Shown here in pieces: positions 25,482 through 34,043 of a DNA stretch of 40,840 nucleotides (the first letter of the stretch is position 1; the number at the start of each line of letters is the position of its first letter). The notes under the pieces were generated by a model. It ran no database searches. It was not told the DNA's origin and was given only the letters and a program-made list of their open reading frames with translations. The stretch covers positions 1-40,840 of the forward strand of contig JAFTVH010000127.1 of assembly GCA_017465845.1 (NCBI GenBank), in the 5' to 3' direction. The position numbers and the translations under genes are program-made. This DNA is from Lachnospiraceae bacterium. Lineage in GTDB: Bacteria; Bacillota; Clostridia; Lachnospirales; Lachnospiraceae.

Positions 25482-26218
25482 TGTATGCTCTTGCCTCCAT
25501 CTACATAGATGCTCTGTCCGGTAATGTATCTGCCTTTTTCGGAACACAAAAGGCTTACGATACCTGCGCAGTCCTCAGGCTCGCCATAGAATCCTACAGG
25601 AATAGAAGCTGTTACCTGCTTCGCATATTCAACATCAGCAAGTGCCTCCATATTTCTGTCTGTGTAGATAACACCGGGAGCCACATTATTTACCGTAATA
25701 CCATCTGCCGCAAGCTGCAGAGACAGAGACTGTGCCATATTGGTCTGGGCAGCTTTAGAGGAAGAATACACCAGCATATCAGGATGAGGTTTTGCCTCCT
25801 GAACGGAACCGATAGTTACAATACGTCCCCATTTCTGCTGTTTCATATGAGGTACCGCAGCCTGAATGAGCAGCAGAGAGGATACAAAGTTGCAGTTTAA
25901 CTGCTCATAGCATTCTTCCAAAGGAATCCTGCTCCAGGGATTGCGGATCTGTAGTGATGCATTCAGGACAAGCACATCAATGTCACCCATTTGCACTGCC
26001 AGACGCTGTGTTTCCTGTGGGTTGCATAAATCTGCCTGCAGAATGGTGGCTTTCCCGCCGTTTTGTGTAATGATTTCTGCAGTTTCCTCTGCTTTGGCAC
26101 GGTTGCCGGCACAATGTACCAGCACCTCGTAGCCATCTTTTGCAAGAGAAATTGCGATTGCCCTCCCGATTCCTCTGGAGGAACCTGTTACAAGGGCTCT
26201 TTTTCTATTTTCACTCAC
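25478..26218 (-). CDS. Short-chain dehydrogenase/reductase (SDR)
   Basis: About 246 residues. Rossmann motif TGSSRGIGRA, structural Asn in VLNAS (NAS instead of the usual NNAG), catalytic Ser in TIGSVQ and YSSSKAA for Tyr-x3-Lys; C-terminal TGQSIYVDGG. The start is GTG at 26218 with GGAGG 8 bp upstream. Acts as an NAD(P)-dependent oxidoreductase in the cytoplasm. In this context candidates are a KduD-like 2-keto-3-deoxygluconate oxidoreductase or a uronate dehydrogenase; neither can be fixed from the sequence. Lies between the RraA-like gene and the lactonase-like gene. Confidence 0.9.
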   Translation of the reverse strand: MSENRKRALVTGSSRGIGRAIAISLAKDGYEVLVHCAGNRAKAEETAEIITQNGGKATILQADLCNPQETQRLAVQMGDIDVLVLNASLQIRNPWSRIPLEECYEQLNCNFVSSLLLIQAAVPHMKQQKWGRIVTIGSVQEAKPHPDMLVYSSSKAAQTNMAQSLSLQLAADGITVNNVAPGVIYTDRNMEALADVEYAKQVTASIPVGFYGEPEDCAGIVSLLCSEKGRYITGQSIYVDGGKSIQ

Positions 26219-26272
26219 TTTAGTCACCTCCGTAATTATTGCAGTGATCAATCTGTTATCTCACTGTCAATA

Positions 26273-27187
26273 TTATAACGCAGTTTGGGTGTCATTGGGA
26301 TCCCCATTTCTTGCAAGATCATATTCTTTTGACCAATCCAGATCACGATAAGCTTCTCCTCTGGGATCTGTCTTGATCCATTCAAGCAGCATATCCAGCA
26401 TTTCCTCTGTCCAGGTGTTTCTGTCGATCTGTGCCGTAGTAAACTTGTTCTGGCCAATCATCTCAAAACCAAAGTCATCTTTTACATGGGTCTTAGCTGC
26501 GCCCTCAACAACATCTGCTACCAGATGGCTGGGGATGAACAGCACACCGCCGCCGGCACCAAAGACTACATCTCCGGGCAGGCAGACTGCGCCACCGAAA
26601 TTGGTTACGGTGTTAAAGCCGGTCATGATAAAGTCTCTGATGGGTGTAGGGTCAATGCCGCGGTAATATACCTGCACATCAGGTACCTGCTTCATCTGCT
26701 CTACATCTCTGACACCGCCCCAGATTACGGCACCGCCGTTGCCGGTGCGGGTCTTGATTGCAGTGGTCAGATTTCCGCCAAGGAAGGTTCCTTTATAGAT
26801 TTTATCAAACATATCAGCGACTACAACGTCACGCTCTCCCAGACTGTCGATAACCCACTGATTATAATTTCCTTTGCGGCCTTCTTCTGCGCCCTTTGCA
26901 AACATCACATCATGCAGATCCGGTCTTGTGGGGCAGAAATTACAGGTAACTGCGCGGCCGATCAGCTTTCTGCCGTCGTCATGCAGTGCATGCATGGGGT
27001 TGACGCCACCGCCTACGAACTGGTTCTCATAGCCCAGCACGAAAATAGGCTTCCATACCTCTTCCAGGGTCATTCCTTTCAGGGCATCCAGATATTTATC
27101 TGCTACTTTCGGTCTTCCGTCCGGGAGACGCTCTCCTTTCCATAAAGGTGTCAAGGCAATAATCTCTTCTCTATCATTAAAATGCAT
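26273..27187 (-). CDS. RraA-like aldolase/lyase family protein
   Basis: A 304-residue member of the RraA-like superfamily, which includes metal-dependent 4-hydroxy-4-methyl-2-oxoglutarate and related pyruvate aldolases. The hallmark WGGVRD (the Arg-Asp that binds substrate and metal) and GDVVFGAGGGVLFIP are present. It is longer than minimal RraA proteins, carrying an N-terminal extension with LPDGRPKVADKYLDAL and a C-terminal tail of about 60 residues, as seen in sugar-catabolism members. ATG preceded by AGAGGT. It would suit cleavage of a 2-keto-3-deoxy acid made by the neighbouring dehydratases; a different lyase activity is possible. Confidence 0.8.
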   Translation of the reverse strand: MHFNDREEIIALTPLWKGERLPDGRPKVADKYLDALKGMTLEEVWKPIFVLGYENQFVGGGVNPMHALHDDGRKLIGRAVTCNFCPTRPDLHDVMFAKGAEEGRKGNYNQWVIDSLGERDVVVADMFDKIYKGTFLGGNLTTAIKTRTGNGGAVIWGGVRDVEQMKQVPDVQVYYRGIDPTPIRDFIMTGFNTVTNFGGAVCLPGDVVFGAGGGVLFIPSHLVADVVEGAAKTHVKDDFGFEMIGQNKFTTAQIDRNTWTEEMLDMLLEWIKTDPRGEAYRDLDWSKEYDLARNGDPNDTQTAL

Positions 27188-27230
27188 TTTCTCATACCTC
27201 TTTTCTGAAAAATATCAGCTCCGGAAATCA

Positions 27231-28574
27231 TTAACTCCAGATTCTGTCATTGGAAAATTCCTTATTCCACTCGTCCGTAGACTCCCACAGACCGGGAATG
27301 TCCGGATTGATATGCTCTTTGATCACTTCTTCGTTCAAATCATCAAAACCAAGACCGGGCTTATCCGGTACTTTGATAAATCCATTTTCAAATACAGGCT
27401 TCGGAATGCCGGTCACCATATCAGCCCACCATGGTACATCTACGGAATGGAATTCCAATGCCAGAACGTTGTGCATAGCTGCTGCCACCTGTACTGCTGC
27501 CATACATGCAACAGGGCTCTCCGCCATATGTATTGCCACTGCCACACCATACTCATCTGCAATGTCACCGATCTTCTTCAGTTCCAGCGCACCGCCGCAA
27601 GTCAGGATATCAGGATGGATGACAGACACGCCGCCAGCCTTGATGATCTTCTCAAACGGCTCTTTCAGGTACATATCTTCTCCTGTACATACAGGAATGG
27701 TGGTGCTGTTCTTCAGTCGCACATACTGGTCAGTATACATCCAGGGTACCATATCCTCAATCCATGCCAGATTGTAAGGCTCCATTCTTCTTGCAAAACG
27801 GATGCAATCCTCCACACATACATGTCCGAAATGATCGATTGCCAGAGGTACATCGTAGCCGATGACTTCACGTACTTCTTTTACATAATTCTCCAGATAA
27901 TCCAGACCTTTCTCTGTGATATGGATACCGGTGAAAGGATGAGCTGTGGTAACGATATCGTAGCTCTTCTGATGCTTAACCATATCAGCTGTCACACTGC
28001 CGCCCTGAACATTCAGGATGTGGCCTGCATACTTCTTCATATCATCGATAAAACCAAGAGGTGCATTGATTGTGCCCGGCTCATCCAGCAAAAGTCCTAT
28101 GCCAAGGTCCATTTTCAGGAAGGTAAAGCCCATTTCCATACGTTTCTTCAAAGCAAGACCCATGTCATGACCGGTATGCTTGCCGTCTACATCGGTATCG
28201 CAATATACGCGCACTTCATCGCGGAATTTGCCGCCTAACATCTGGTACAAGGGAACACCGTATGCCTTACCGGCAAGGTCCCAAAGAGCGATCTCGATAC
28301 CGGAGACACCGCCGCCCTGACGGGAAGGACCGCCGAACTGCTTGATCTTGCGGAAAATCTTATCTACGTTACAGGGATTCTCTCCCAGGATGCGGCTCTT
28401 TAACATCAGTGCGTAGGTTTTGCTGGATGCATCACGTACCTCGCCGTAACCGCAGATGCCCTGGTTGGTCATGATTTTTAAAATAGTGCAGTGCTTGGGA
28501 GCACCGTCAATGTCTACGAACCGCATGTCTGTGATTTTTAAGTCTGATGGACTGGAACAGGTATTAAAGCTCAT
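27231..28574 (-). CDS. Enolase-superfamily (mandelate racemase-type) sugar acid dehydratase-like protein
   Basis: A 447-residue protein with an enolase N-terminal capping domain and a barrel domain. Metal ligands are plausible at AIDHFGH (Asp), WIEDMVP (Glu) and TGEDMYL (Glu); catalytic candidates are the Lys of KMDLG and the His of AIHMAESP. The stretch HPDILTCGG and LEFHSVDVPWW is typical of gluconate/galactonate dehydratase-like members of the mandelate racemase subgroup. ATG preceded by AAGGAG. Immediately upstream lie an inverted repeat, a palindrome and a strong hairpin, so it may head a subunit of transcription. Which sugar acid it uses is unknown. Confidence 0.85.
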   Translation of the reverse strand: MSFNTCSSPSDLKITDMRFVDIDGAPKHCTILKIMTNQGICGYGEVRDASSKTYALMLKSRILGENPCNVDKIFRKIKQFGGPSRQGGGVSGIEIALWDLAGKAYGVPLYQMLGGKFRDEVRVYCDTDVDGKHTGHDMGLALKKRMEMGFTFLKMDLGIGLLLDEPGTINAPLGFIDDMKKYAGHILNVQGGSVTADMVKHQKSYDIVTTAHPFTGIHITEKGLDYLENYVKEVREVIGYDVPLAIDHFGHVCVEDCIRFARRMEPYNLAWIEDMVPWMYTDQYVRLKNSTTIPVCTGEDMYLKEPFEKIIKAGGVSVIHPDILTCGGALELKKIGDIADEYGVAVAIHMAESPVACMAAVQVAAAMHNVLALEFHSVDVPWWADMVTGIPKPVFENGFIKVPDKPGLGFDDLNEEVIKEHINPDIPGLWESTDEWNKEFSNDRIWS

Positions 28575-28589
28575 TTTTCTTCTCCTTTT

Positions 28590-28654
28590 TTGATGAAAAT
28601 ATTATGTTTGGAATCTAATCATATTTTAAGATGGAAAGCGGCTATTTTCATCAA
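28590..28654. promoter_or_regulatory. Long-range perfect inverted repeat upstream of enolase-superfamily gene
   Basis: TTGATGAAAATA (28590-28601) and its exact complement TATTTTCATCAA (28643-28654), centres 53 bp apart (about five helical turns), flanking the likely promoter region of the gene starting at 28574. The proximal arm abuts the ribosome binding site. Candidate paired operator for a looping regulator, or a leader RNA stem. Confidence 0.5.
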
Positions 28655-28665
28655 CTATGTTACGG

Positions 28666-28677
28666 AGTTTGCAAACT
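28666..28677. promoter_or_regulatory. 12-bp palindrome AGTTTGCAAACT
   Basis: Perfect palindrome 11 bp upstream of the distal arm of the 28590-28654 repeat. It looks like an operator for a dimeric regulator, but does not match a standard catabolite-repression site. Confidence 0.4.
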
Positions 28678-28734
28678 ATATTACGATGTTATAGAAATAA
28701 AAGGGAATACCGATTATTCTTCACATTGCCGCAC

Positions 28735-28773
28735 AATATCCCTGCAGGAGCTTTCGCTCCTTACAGGGATATT
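28735..28773. other. Strong intergenic hairpin in the 281-bp gap before the enolase gene
   Basis: Nested stem: outer AATATCCCTG/CAGGGATATT, inner AGGAGC/GCTCCT with a TTTC loop. No U-run follows on either strand, so it is not a typical terminator. It lies 83 bp past the GH10-like stop codon and could be an RNA-processing or stability element that splits the operon transcript. The rest of this gap holds the inverted repeats listed separately and no gene. Confidence 0.55.
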
Positions 28774-28855
28774 ACCAAACTACTTCTGAACCTTGTTCCA
28801 ACATCTAAGCAGTATGACGCCCTGAGAATGTCCGGGCAGCCGGGGCAGTGTCTGA

Positions 28856-30115
28856 TCAGCTCACGCTAAAATCAATCTCGTAGGAGTCCTCCCCCACCTT
28901 TACATCATACATTCCGTAATACCCCCTGAAAGAAGCCTCTCCATTCTCATCCGTTTTCAACGTAAGTTCCGTTCTCCATTCGCGGTGAATCAACTGATAT
29001 AATACCTGATAAGAGGGTTTCTCTCTAAGGTCGCCGTCAAGCAGACACCCAAGACAATCGCCTTCATTCGTCCATGCCTGTCCATCTCTGAAATTCCAAT
29101 AATTAATTCCGGCCATATTTGGGATGCTGAACCACAAACGATATAGCTTTTCTACCAGCTCTGCCTGTATCTTCTCTCCTTCTTCCCGAGTAAGCCCGCT
29201 GAATTTGGACGGAACAGTCACTTCTGAAATGTACATGGGAATTCCAAGCTTGCAAAATTTCATATATTTCTCGTAAATCTCCTCAAGGGCCAGATATTCA
29301 TGCTTCAGGTGTTCTTTAACCATATTTTCATTAAAGAAATGAAACTGTAAACCAATGGCATCAAGTCTTATACCTTCTTGGAGAATGGCTTTATTCTCCT
29401 CGAAATATTGGTCTGCGTATTCTCCTGCATTTACCTCATTTGCCTCATTTCTTTCAAGCTTTGTTTTGCTGCCGAATAGCTTCTGTGCTTCCTTAAGTGC
29501 CCATTTTACATACTCAGTCTTTCCCATTTTCAGTAACGGGAAGTCCGGTGTCCTCTTTTGACAGAGATTGGATTCATTCGTCACATCAAACATGTAGAAC
29601 TTGCCATCATAACGCTCCGCAACCTTAGAAAAATAATTTATATATTGCTTTTTCAATTCTTCTACATCTCTTGATGCCCAATCCGGGTACCATGAATCCG
29701 CAAGCAGCGGCTGTCCCTTTGCTTTCAGTCCATTCTTTTCTGCAAATTTTAAAACCCTGTCTGCCGGAGGACGGCGGAAGACTTCCTCACTTCCCTCTTC
29801 AAAGCGGAATTTTCCGGGCTCCGTCTCAGTTACACTCCAGCAGAAGGTTGTAGTTACCAGCTGAAACAATTTCACAAATTCCTGTTCATATATTTCATTG
29901 CCTTCTCCCAGTTGTCCCAACATCAGTCCATTACAGCCAAAGTCGAATTTATGTGATTTCTGCTTTACCGTAACTTCCGCATTCTTTAAAGGTTCCCCGG
30001 CCGCATCGGTCAGTCGAAACTTAAAATCACCTTTACGATACTTTTCTGTATTTTTTATAATCTTTTGCTCCAGCTTTGCATAGACGGCTCTGTAATCCTT
30101 CAATAATTCTTCCAT
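28856..30115 (-). CDS. Divergent GH10-like glycoside hydrolase, cytoplasmic
   Basis: About 419 residues, no signal peptide. A small N-terminal beta domain (FRLTDAAGEPLKNAEVTV) precedes a TIM barrel with the GH10 pattern: acid/base Glu in FDVTNESN (Glu181) and nucleophile in MYISEVTVP (Glu298); a C-terminal beta segment follows. The usual substrate-binding HxLxWH segment of xylanases is replaced by GQPLLADSWYPDW, so the -1 subsite differs and xylan may not be the substrate. Start at 30115 is chosen for GAGGAG 9 bp upstream; the ATG at 30145 overlaps the previous gene and has no site. Likely cleaves an imported oligosaccharide. Confidence 0.75.
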   Translation of the reverse strand: MEELLKDYRAVYAKLEQKIIKNTEKYRKGDFKFRLTDAAGEPLKNAEVTVKQKSHKFDFGCNGLMLGQLGEGNEIYEQEFVKLFQLVTTTFCWSVTETEPGKFRFEEGSEEVFRRPPADRVLKFAEKNGLKAKGQPLLADSWYPDWASRDVEELKKQYINYFSKVAERYDGKFYMFDVTNESNLCQKRTPDFPLLKMGKTEYVKWALKEAQKLFGSKTKLERNEANEVNAGEYADQYFEENKAILQEGIRLDAIGLQFHFFNENMVKEHLKHEYLALEEIYEKYMKFCKLGIPMYISEVTVPSKFSGLTREEGEKIQAELVEKLYRLWFSIPNMAGINYWNFRDGQAWTNEGDCLGCLLDGDLREKPSYQVLYQLIHREWRTELTLKTDENGEASFRGYYGMYDVKVGEDSYEIDFSVS

Positions 30116-30132
30116 ATGTTCAGGCTCCTCAC

Positions 30133-31335
30133 TTAGTATTGGCATCTGGACAAATGTCTGTCCGTATCCGGTCTTTCACTGCTCAATACTTCTGTTTTCA
30201 GGTTTTTGAATCTCTCATGATAATAAGCAACCTTTTCCTCATCCAGTTCCACGCCGATTCCGGGTGCATCCGGCACTCTCATCATTCCATTGACATACTT
30301 ATGCTTTCCGCCCTTGATAATATCATCCAGTTCATGGTGATAATGACCGTCAATGGAATAATTGATCTGAGGTGTGGACGCTGCAAGCTGAATATTAACA
30401 GCTGTGGAAACGCCCAGCTCCGCACCTGCATGCATGCTCATTCCCAGACGGAAGGTATCACAAACTGCAGCAAGCTTCTTGGTGGCCCAGATGCCGCCCC
30501 ACTTATGAGGATCTGCCAGAATGATATCACAGGCATTTTCCCTGATTCCCACAGGAAGGGTATCAAAATCAACGACACACATATTGGTTGCAATGGGAAT
30601 ATGGATATCTTTTCTGATGCGTGACATCCCTTCGATTCCCCAGCAGGGATCTTCCAGATATTCCAGGCCGATCTCATCAAGCTCTCTGGCATACTTAATA
30701 GCTGTCTGCGGACTCCAGCATCCGTTAGGATCAATACGCAGCTTAAACTCCGGTCCGAAATGCTCCCTCATGGCCCTAAGAACACTGATCTCATGCTTAG
30801 GATCATGGGCACCGCCTTTTAATTTCAGACAGTTAAATCCATGCTCGGCAACCGCCTGATCGCAGAATCTGATGATCTCTTCTGCTGTCTTTTCTCCGCC
30901 CTTACCGGTCTCTTCACTCTTCATTCTGAAGAATACGTATCCGGAGAAAGGAACTTCTTTCCGGTACATTCCTCCAATCATCTGGCATAACGGTTTGTCT
31001 GCCTTCTTCGCAATGATGTCCCACAGTGCGATTTCAATTCCTGCAACTGCACTCAGTCCGAAGTAGCCGTTAAAATATGCTTTCATATGGAATTTTTCCA
31101 GAATATTTTCAATATTAAAGGGATCTTCGCCTTTTAATTTGGCTCCCATCTCCTTTATCATTTCTTCAATTCCATTATCGCCTTTTGTTTCACCGATACC
31201 GGTGATTCCTTCATCTGTATATACCTTGATCAAGGTTCTCGTAGTGGAACTTCTGTATCCCTGAGACCACAAAATCGGAGCCTCAAACGGGACATTTACC
31301 CTTATTGTTTCTACTCTTTCAATCTGCATTTTCAT
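30133..31335 (-). CDS. Glucarate-dehydratase-like enolase-superfamily enzyme
   Basis: A 400-residue protein closest in motif pattern to glucarate dehydratase relatives: KLKGG (KxK motif), RIDPNGCW and LEDPCWG metal ligands, ATNMCV, ADPHKWGG and the catalytic His in MSMHAGAELG. Family members dehydrate D-glucarate or similar acid sugars to 2-keto-3-deoxy (or 5-keto-4-deoxy) products using Mg2+. It lies 22 bp after an SDR gene and is followed by the GH10-like gene. Start ATG at 31335 has GGAAAGG just upstream; an ATG two codons later is an alternative. Actual substrate not proven. Confidence 0.85.
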   Translation of the reverse strand: MKMQIERVETIRVNVPFEAPILWSQGYRSSTTRTLIKVYTDEGITGIGETKGDNGIEEMIKEMGAKLKGEDPFNIENILEKFHMKAYFNGYFGLSAVAGIEIALWDIIAKKADKPLCQMIGGMYRKEVPFSGYVFFRMKSEETGKGGEKTAEEIIRFCDQAVAEHGFNCLKLKGGAHDPKHEISVLRAMREHFGPEFKLRIDPNGCWSPQTAIKYARELDEIGLEYLEDPCWGIEGMSRIRKDIHIPIATNMCVVDFDTLPVGIRENACDIILADPHKWGGIWATKKLAAVCDTFRLGMSMHAGAELGVSTAVNIQLAASTPQINYSIDGHYHHELDDIIKGGKHKYVNGMMRVPDAPGIGVELDEEKVAYYHERFKNLKTEVLSSERPDTDRHLSRCQY

Positions 31336-31357
31336 CCATCCTTTCCATTATCTGTTG

Positions 31358-32110
31358 TCAGCTGCCGGGAAAAAGCTGTGCATCTGCTCCGCCGTCTACT
31401 ACAATCTCCGCCCCGGTAACATTCCCTGATAATTCCGAGCATAAGAACCACGCAGCATTTGCGATGTCCTCAAAATCTGCGATATCACGAATGGGGACTC
31501 TCTTTTTCTTTTCTTCTTTCCCCTTCTCGTCAAGAAGGTCCCAGCGCCTTGTCTTTATGGAACCAGCAATTACTGTATTGACTCTTATATGGTACTCTCC
31601 CAGTTCTACTGCAAGGGCTTTGGAAAGCGAAAGCACTCCGCCCTTAGAAGCAATGTAGGCGCTTCTGTTTTTGATGGCCCGCCTGCAGGTATTGGAACCT
31701 ATAAAAACAATTGCTCCACCCTCATTTTTCATTTGCAGGGCAGCCTGTTGGGCAATCAGAAAATTCCAGCATAAATTTGTTTCCAGCACCTCCCTGAAAG
31801 AATCCACATCCGCGGTCAGACAGGGCATGTTCATTCCCAGATTGGCTGCATTCAGCACTACTGCCTTTAACTTTACAGCCATACCTTCTATCTCGGAAAA
31901 CATCTCATAGACATCGCTTCCTGCTTTTCCACAAAGCTGATAACCTTTCGCATCCACATGAAATTTCTGACGGATTTTCTCAGCAGCCGCATCTGCATCG
32001 GCCTGACTCCTGCTTGTTAAAATTACGGTGTAACCTTCCGATGCAAATTTCTCAGCAATTGTATATCCCGTTCCGCTTGATGCACCGGTGATAATGACTG
32101 CATTCTTCAT
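31358..32110 (-). CDS. Short-chain dehydrogenase/reductase (SDR)
   Basis: A 250-residue SDR with TGASSGTGYT for cofactor binding, VLNAAN, catalytic Ser in FIGSNT and YIASKGG (Tyr-x3-Lys), and C-terminal TGAEIVVDGG. Start ATG follows AAGGGGTGAGC and lies 4 bp after the permease stop codon, so it is part of the importer operon. It is clearly distinct from the SDR at 25478. A uronate or sugar-acid dehydrogenase role is an inference from the dehydratase next to it. Confidence 0.9.
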   Translation of the reverse strand: MKNAVIITGASSGTGYTIAEKFASEGYTVILTSRSQADADAAAEKIRQKFHVDAKGYQLCGKAGSDVYEMFSEIEGMAVKLKAVVLNAANLGMNMPCLTADVDSFREVLETNLCWNFLIAQQAALQMKNEGGAIVFIGSNTCRRAIKNRSAYIASKGGVLSLSKALAVELGEYHIRVNTVIAGSIKTRRWDLLDEKGKEEKKKRVPIRDIADFEDIANAAWFLCSELSGNVTGAEIVVDGGADAQLFPGS

Positions 32111-32114
32111 ATGC

Positions 32115-33032
32115 TCACCCCTTCACGCTTCCTATCATGACGCCTTTCACAAAGTGCTTCTGTACAAGAGGATACACACACATCAAAGGCAGTGTAGCAA
32201 TTACGATGATGGAATACTTCAGTGCATCTGCCTGAGCCTGGACAACCTGCGCCATTTCAGGATCATCTATGATACTGGAGTCAAACTTACTGTTGACCAG
32301 AATGTCACGCAGGAAGAGCTGCAGCGGATACAAATCTCTGTCATTTAAATACAGGAATGCATTAAAGTAAGAATTCCAGTGCCCTACTGCATAATACATT
32401 GTAATAACTGCGATGATGGACTTAGAAAGCGGAAGAACAAAATTCGTGAAATATTTCGCAGGAGAACAGCCGTCCACTCTGGCAGCTTCTTCCAGTTCAC
32501 GAGGAATATTGGTTTCAATATAATTTCTGGTAATGATTACGTTATAAGCGCTCATCAGTCCCGGAAGCAGGACTGCCCATATGGAGTTCAGCATTTTCAG
32601 CTGCTTCACCAGCAAATACCCGGGAATCATACCACCACTGAAGATCATGGTAAAAAATAGCAGCTTATTGACAAATTTTCTTCCCGCAAAGCTATGCTGT
32701 GAAAGCGGAAAAGCACAGAGCAATGTGACTATCACATTCATTACGGTGCCTACAAATGTATAAAAGATCGTATTTCGATAACCAAGCCAGACCGAATCAT
32801 ATTTCAATACATTTTTATAACTCTTCAGCGAGAAATCCACCGGAAACAGCCAGACTTTGCCGCTGCTCACCGCTTTGGGATCAGAAAAGGAGGAAGCAAC
32901 AATATTTAACAGCGGTATGAGTACTATCAGCATAAGCAGTGCCAGCACTACCGTACAAATATTAAGAAAGATTCTATCACTGCTGCTCTTCTTCATCTTC
33001 TTATTGGCATTAAACTTTTCTATCTGTTTCAT
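32115..33032 (-). CDS. Carbohydrate ABC transporter permease, LplC/YtcP-like (second importer)
   Basis: About 305 residues, six predicted membrane helices, EAA loop LEEAARVDGCSPAKYFTNFVLP and C-terminal HFVKGVMIGSVKG, the same ending as its counterpart in the first importer. Start at 33032 is supported by AAGGAG 7 bp upstream; the ATG-like position at 33050 overlaps the previous gene. Forms a heterodimer with the LplB-like subunit encoded 11 bp upstream. Confidence 0.93.
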   Translation of the reverse strand: MKQIEKFNANKKMKKSSSDRIFLNICTVVLALLMLIVLIPLLNIVASSFSDPKAVSSGKVWLFPVDFSLKSYKNVLKYDSVWLGYRNTIFYTFVGTVMNVIVTLLCAFPLSQHSFAGRKFVNKLLFFTMIFSGGMIPGYLLVKQLKMLNSIWAVLLPGLMSAYNVIITRNYIETNIPRELEEAARVDGCSPAKYFTNFVLPLSKSIIAVITMYYAVGHWNSYFNAFLYLNDRDLYPLQLFLRDILVNSKFDSSIIDDPEMAQVVQAQADALKYSIIVIATLPLMCVYPLVQKHFVKGVMIGSVKG

Positions 33033-33043
33033 CTCTAATCTCC

Positions 33044-33955
33044 TTACCAAAGACTGGTTTCCGATACATGCTGTGACACCTTATTCGTTACCAGTACCAG
33101 TATCAGATTGATAACCGAGTTGAACAAGCCGATTGCTGTTGCGTAAGAATAATCGCTGTTTACAAGACCCATCTGATATACATAGGTAGAAATCAGCTCA
33201 GAAGTCTGCTTGTTCAAGTCATTCTGAAGCAAAAATGCCTTTTCAAAGCCAACCGACATAATATGCCCGATATTCATGATGACCAGAATGATAATGGTAG
33301 GCTTGATGTGCGGAAGATCAATGTGTCGTACTCTCTGCAGGCGTGACGCACCATCTATACGTGCGGCCTCATGAAGATTGGTGTCAACCCCCGAAAGAGC
33401 TGCTATGTAAATGATGGCATTCCAGCCAAAATTCTGCCAGATACCGCTCCATACATGCAGATGCCGAAAGCTTCCGGTCAATCCAAAAATGTCTACAGGA
33501 TATTGTCCCGTGAGTGCCTCATAGGCAACTCCGTATAAACCCACACGGCTGTTAAAAATCTGCCGCAAAATACCTACAAGTACCACCACTGAAATAAAAT
33601 GAGGAAGGGTAACAATGGTCTGAACCACCTTCTTATAGCGCTCATTCTCCACACAATTTAAAAGCAGTGCGAAAATAACAGGTATCATCGTCGCCATGAT
33701 CTGACCATACACTGACAAAATAAACGTATTACTGATAACCCGCTTAAACTGATAGGATTCAAAAAATTTCAGGAAATGTTTCACCCCTACCCATTTACTA
33801 TTCCATATACCACCCTTCGCCGTAAAATCACGAAATGCAATCTGCACTCCCAGCATGGGATAATAGGCAAAGATAATAAGATATGCAAGTGGCAATGCCA
33901 GAAAAAGCCAATACTGCCAGTCACGTTTTAATGCACGCTTGATTTTTTGTAACAC
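33044..33955 (-). CDS. Carbohydrate ABC transporter permease, LplB-like (second importer)
   Basis: A 303-residue permease with six membrane helices and EAA loop HEAARIDGASRLQRVRHIDLP. Start is GTG at 33955 with GGAGG 10 bp upstream. A strong terminator lies just upstream, between the lipoprotein gene and this gene, so it is transcribed by read-through or from a weak promoter I cannot identify. Confidence 0.92.
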   Translation of the reverse strand: MLQKIKRALKRDWQYWLFLALPLAYLIIFAYYPMLGVQIAFRDFTAKGGIWNSKWVGVKHFLKFFESYQFKRVISNTFILSVYGQIMATMIPVIFALLLNCVENERYKKVVQTIVTLPHFISVVVLVGILRQIFNSRVGLYGVAYEALTGQYPVDIFGLTGSFRHLHVWSGIWQNFGWNAIIYIAALSGVDTNLHEAARIDGASRLQRVRHIDLPHIKPTIIILVIMNIGHIMSVGFEKAFLLQNDLNKQTSELISTYVYQMGLVNSDYSYATAIGLFNSVINLILVLVTNKVSQHVSETSLW

Positions 33956-33990
33956 TATTTATCTACCTCCGTTCAAAAGAATCTGCACTT

Positions 33991-34025
33991 TTTAAAAGGG
34001 GCTGCCGCACCAGGTACGGCAGCCC
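33991..34025 (-). terminator. Terminator/attenuator between binding lipoprotein and permeases (second importer)
   Basis: GC-rich 9-bp arms GGGCTGCCG (33999-34007) and CGGCAGCCC (34017-34025), 9-nt loop, followed on the minus strand by CTTTTAAAAAG. It lies 18 bp after the lipoprotein stop. Intra-operon hairpins like this usually let the binding protein be made in excess over the membrane subunits. Confidence 0.82.
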
Positions 34026-34043
34026 ATCTCATGCTCTGCAATT

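Noticed and set aside
27312-28238. Plus-strand open frame of over 300 codons
   Set aside because: It is fully antisense to the enolase-superfamily gene, whose motifs are clear; the antisense product shows no recognisable domain.
28657-28869. Small plus-strand open frame in the gap before the enolase gene
   Set aside because: No ribosome binding site; it runs through the hairpin and overlaps the GH10-like gene end.
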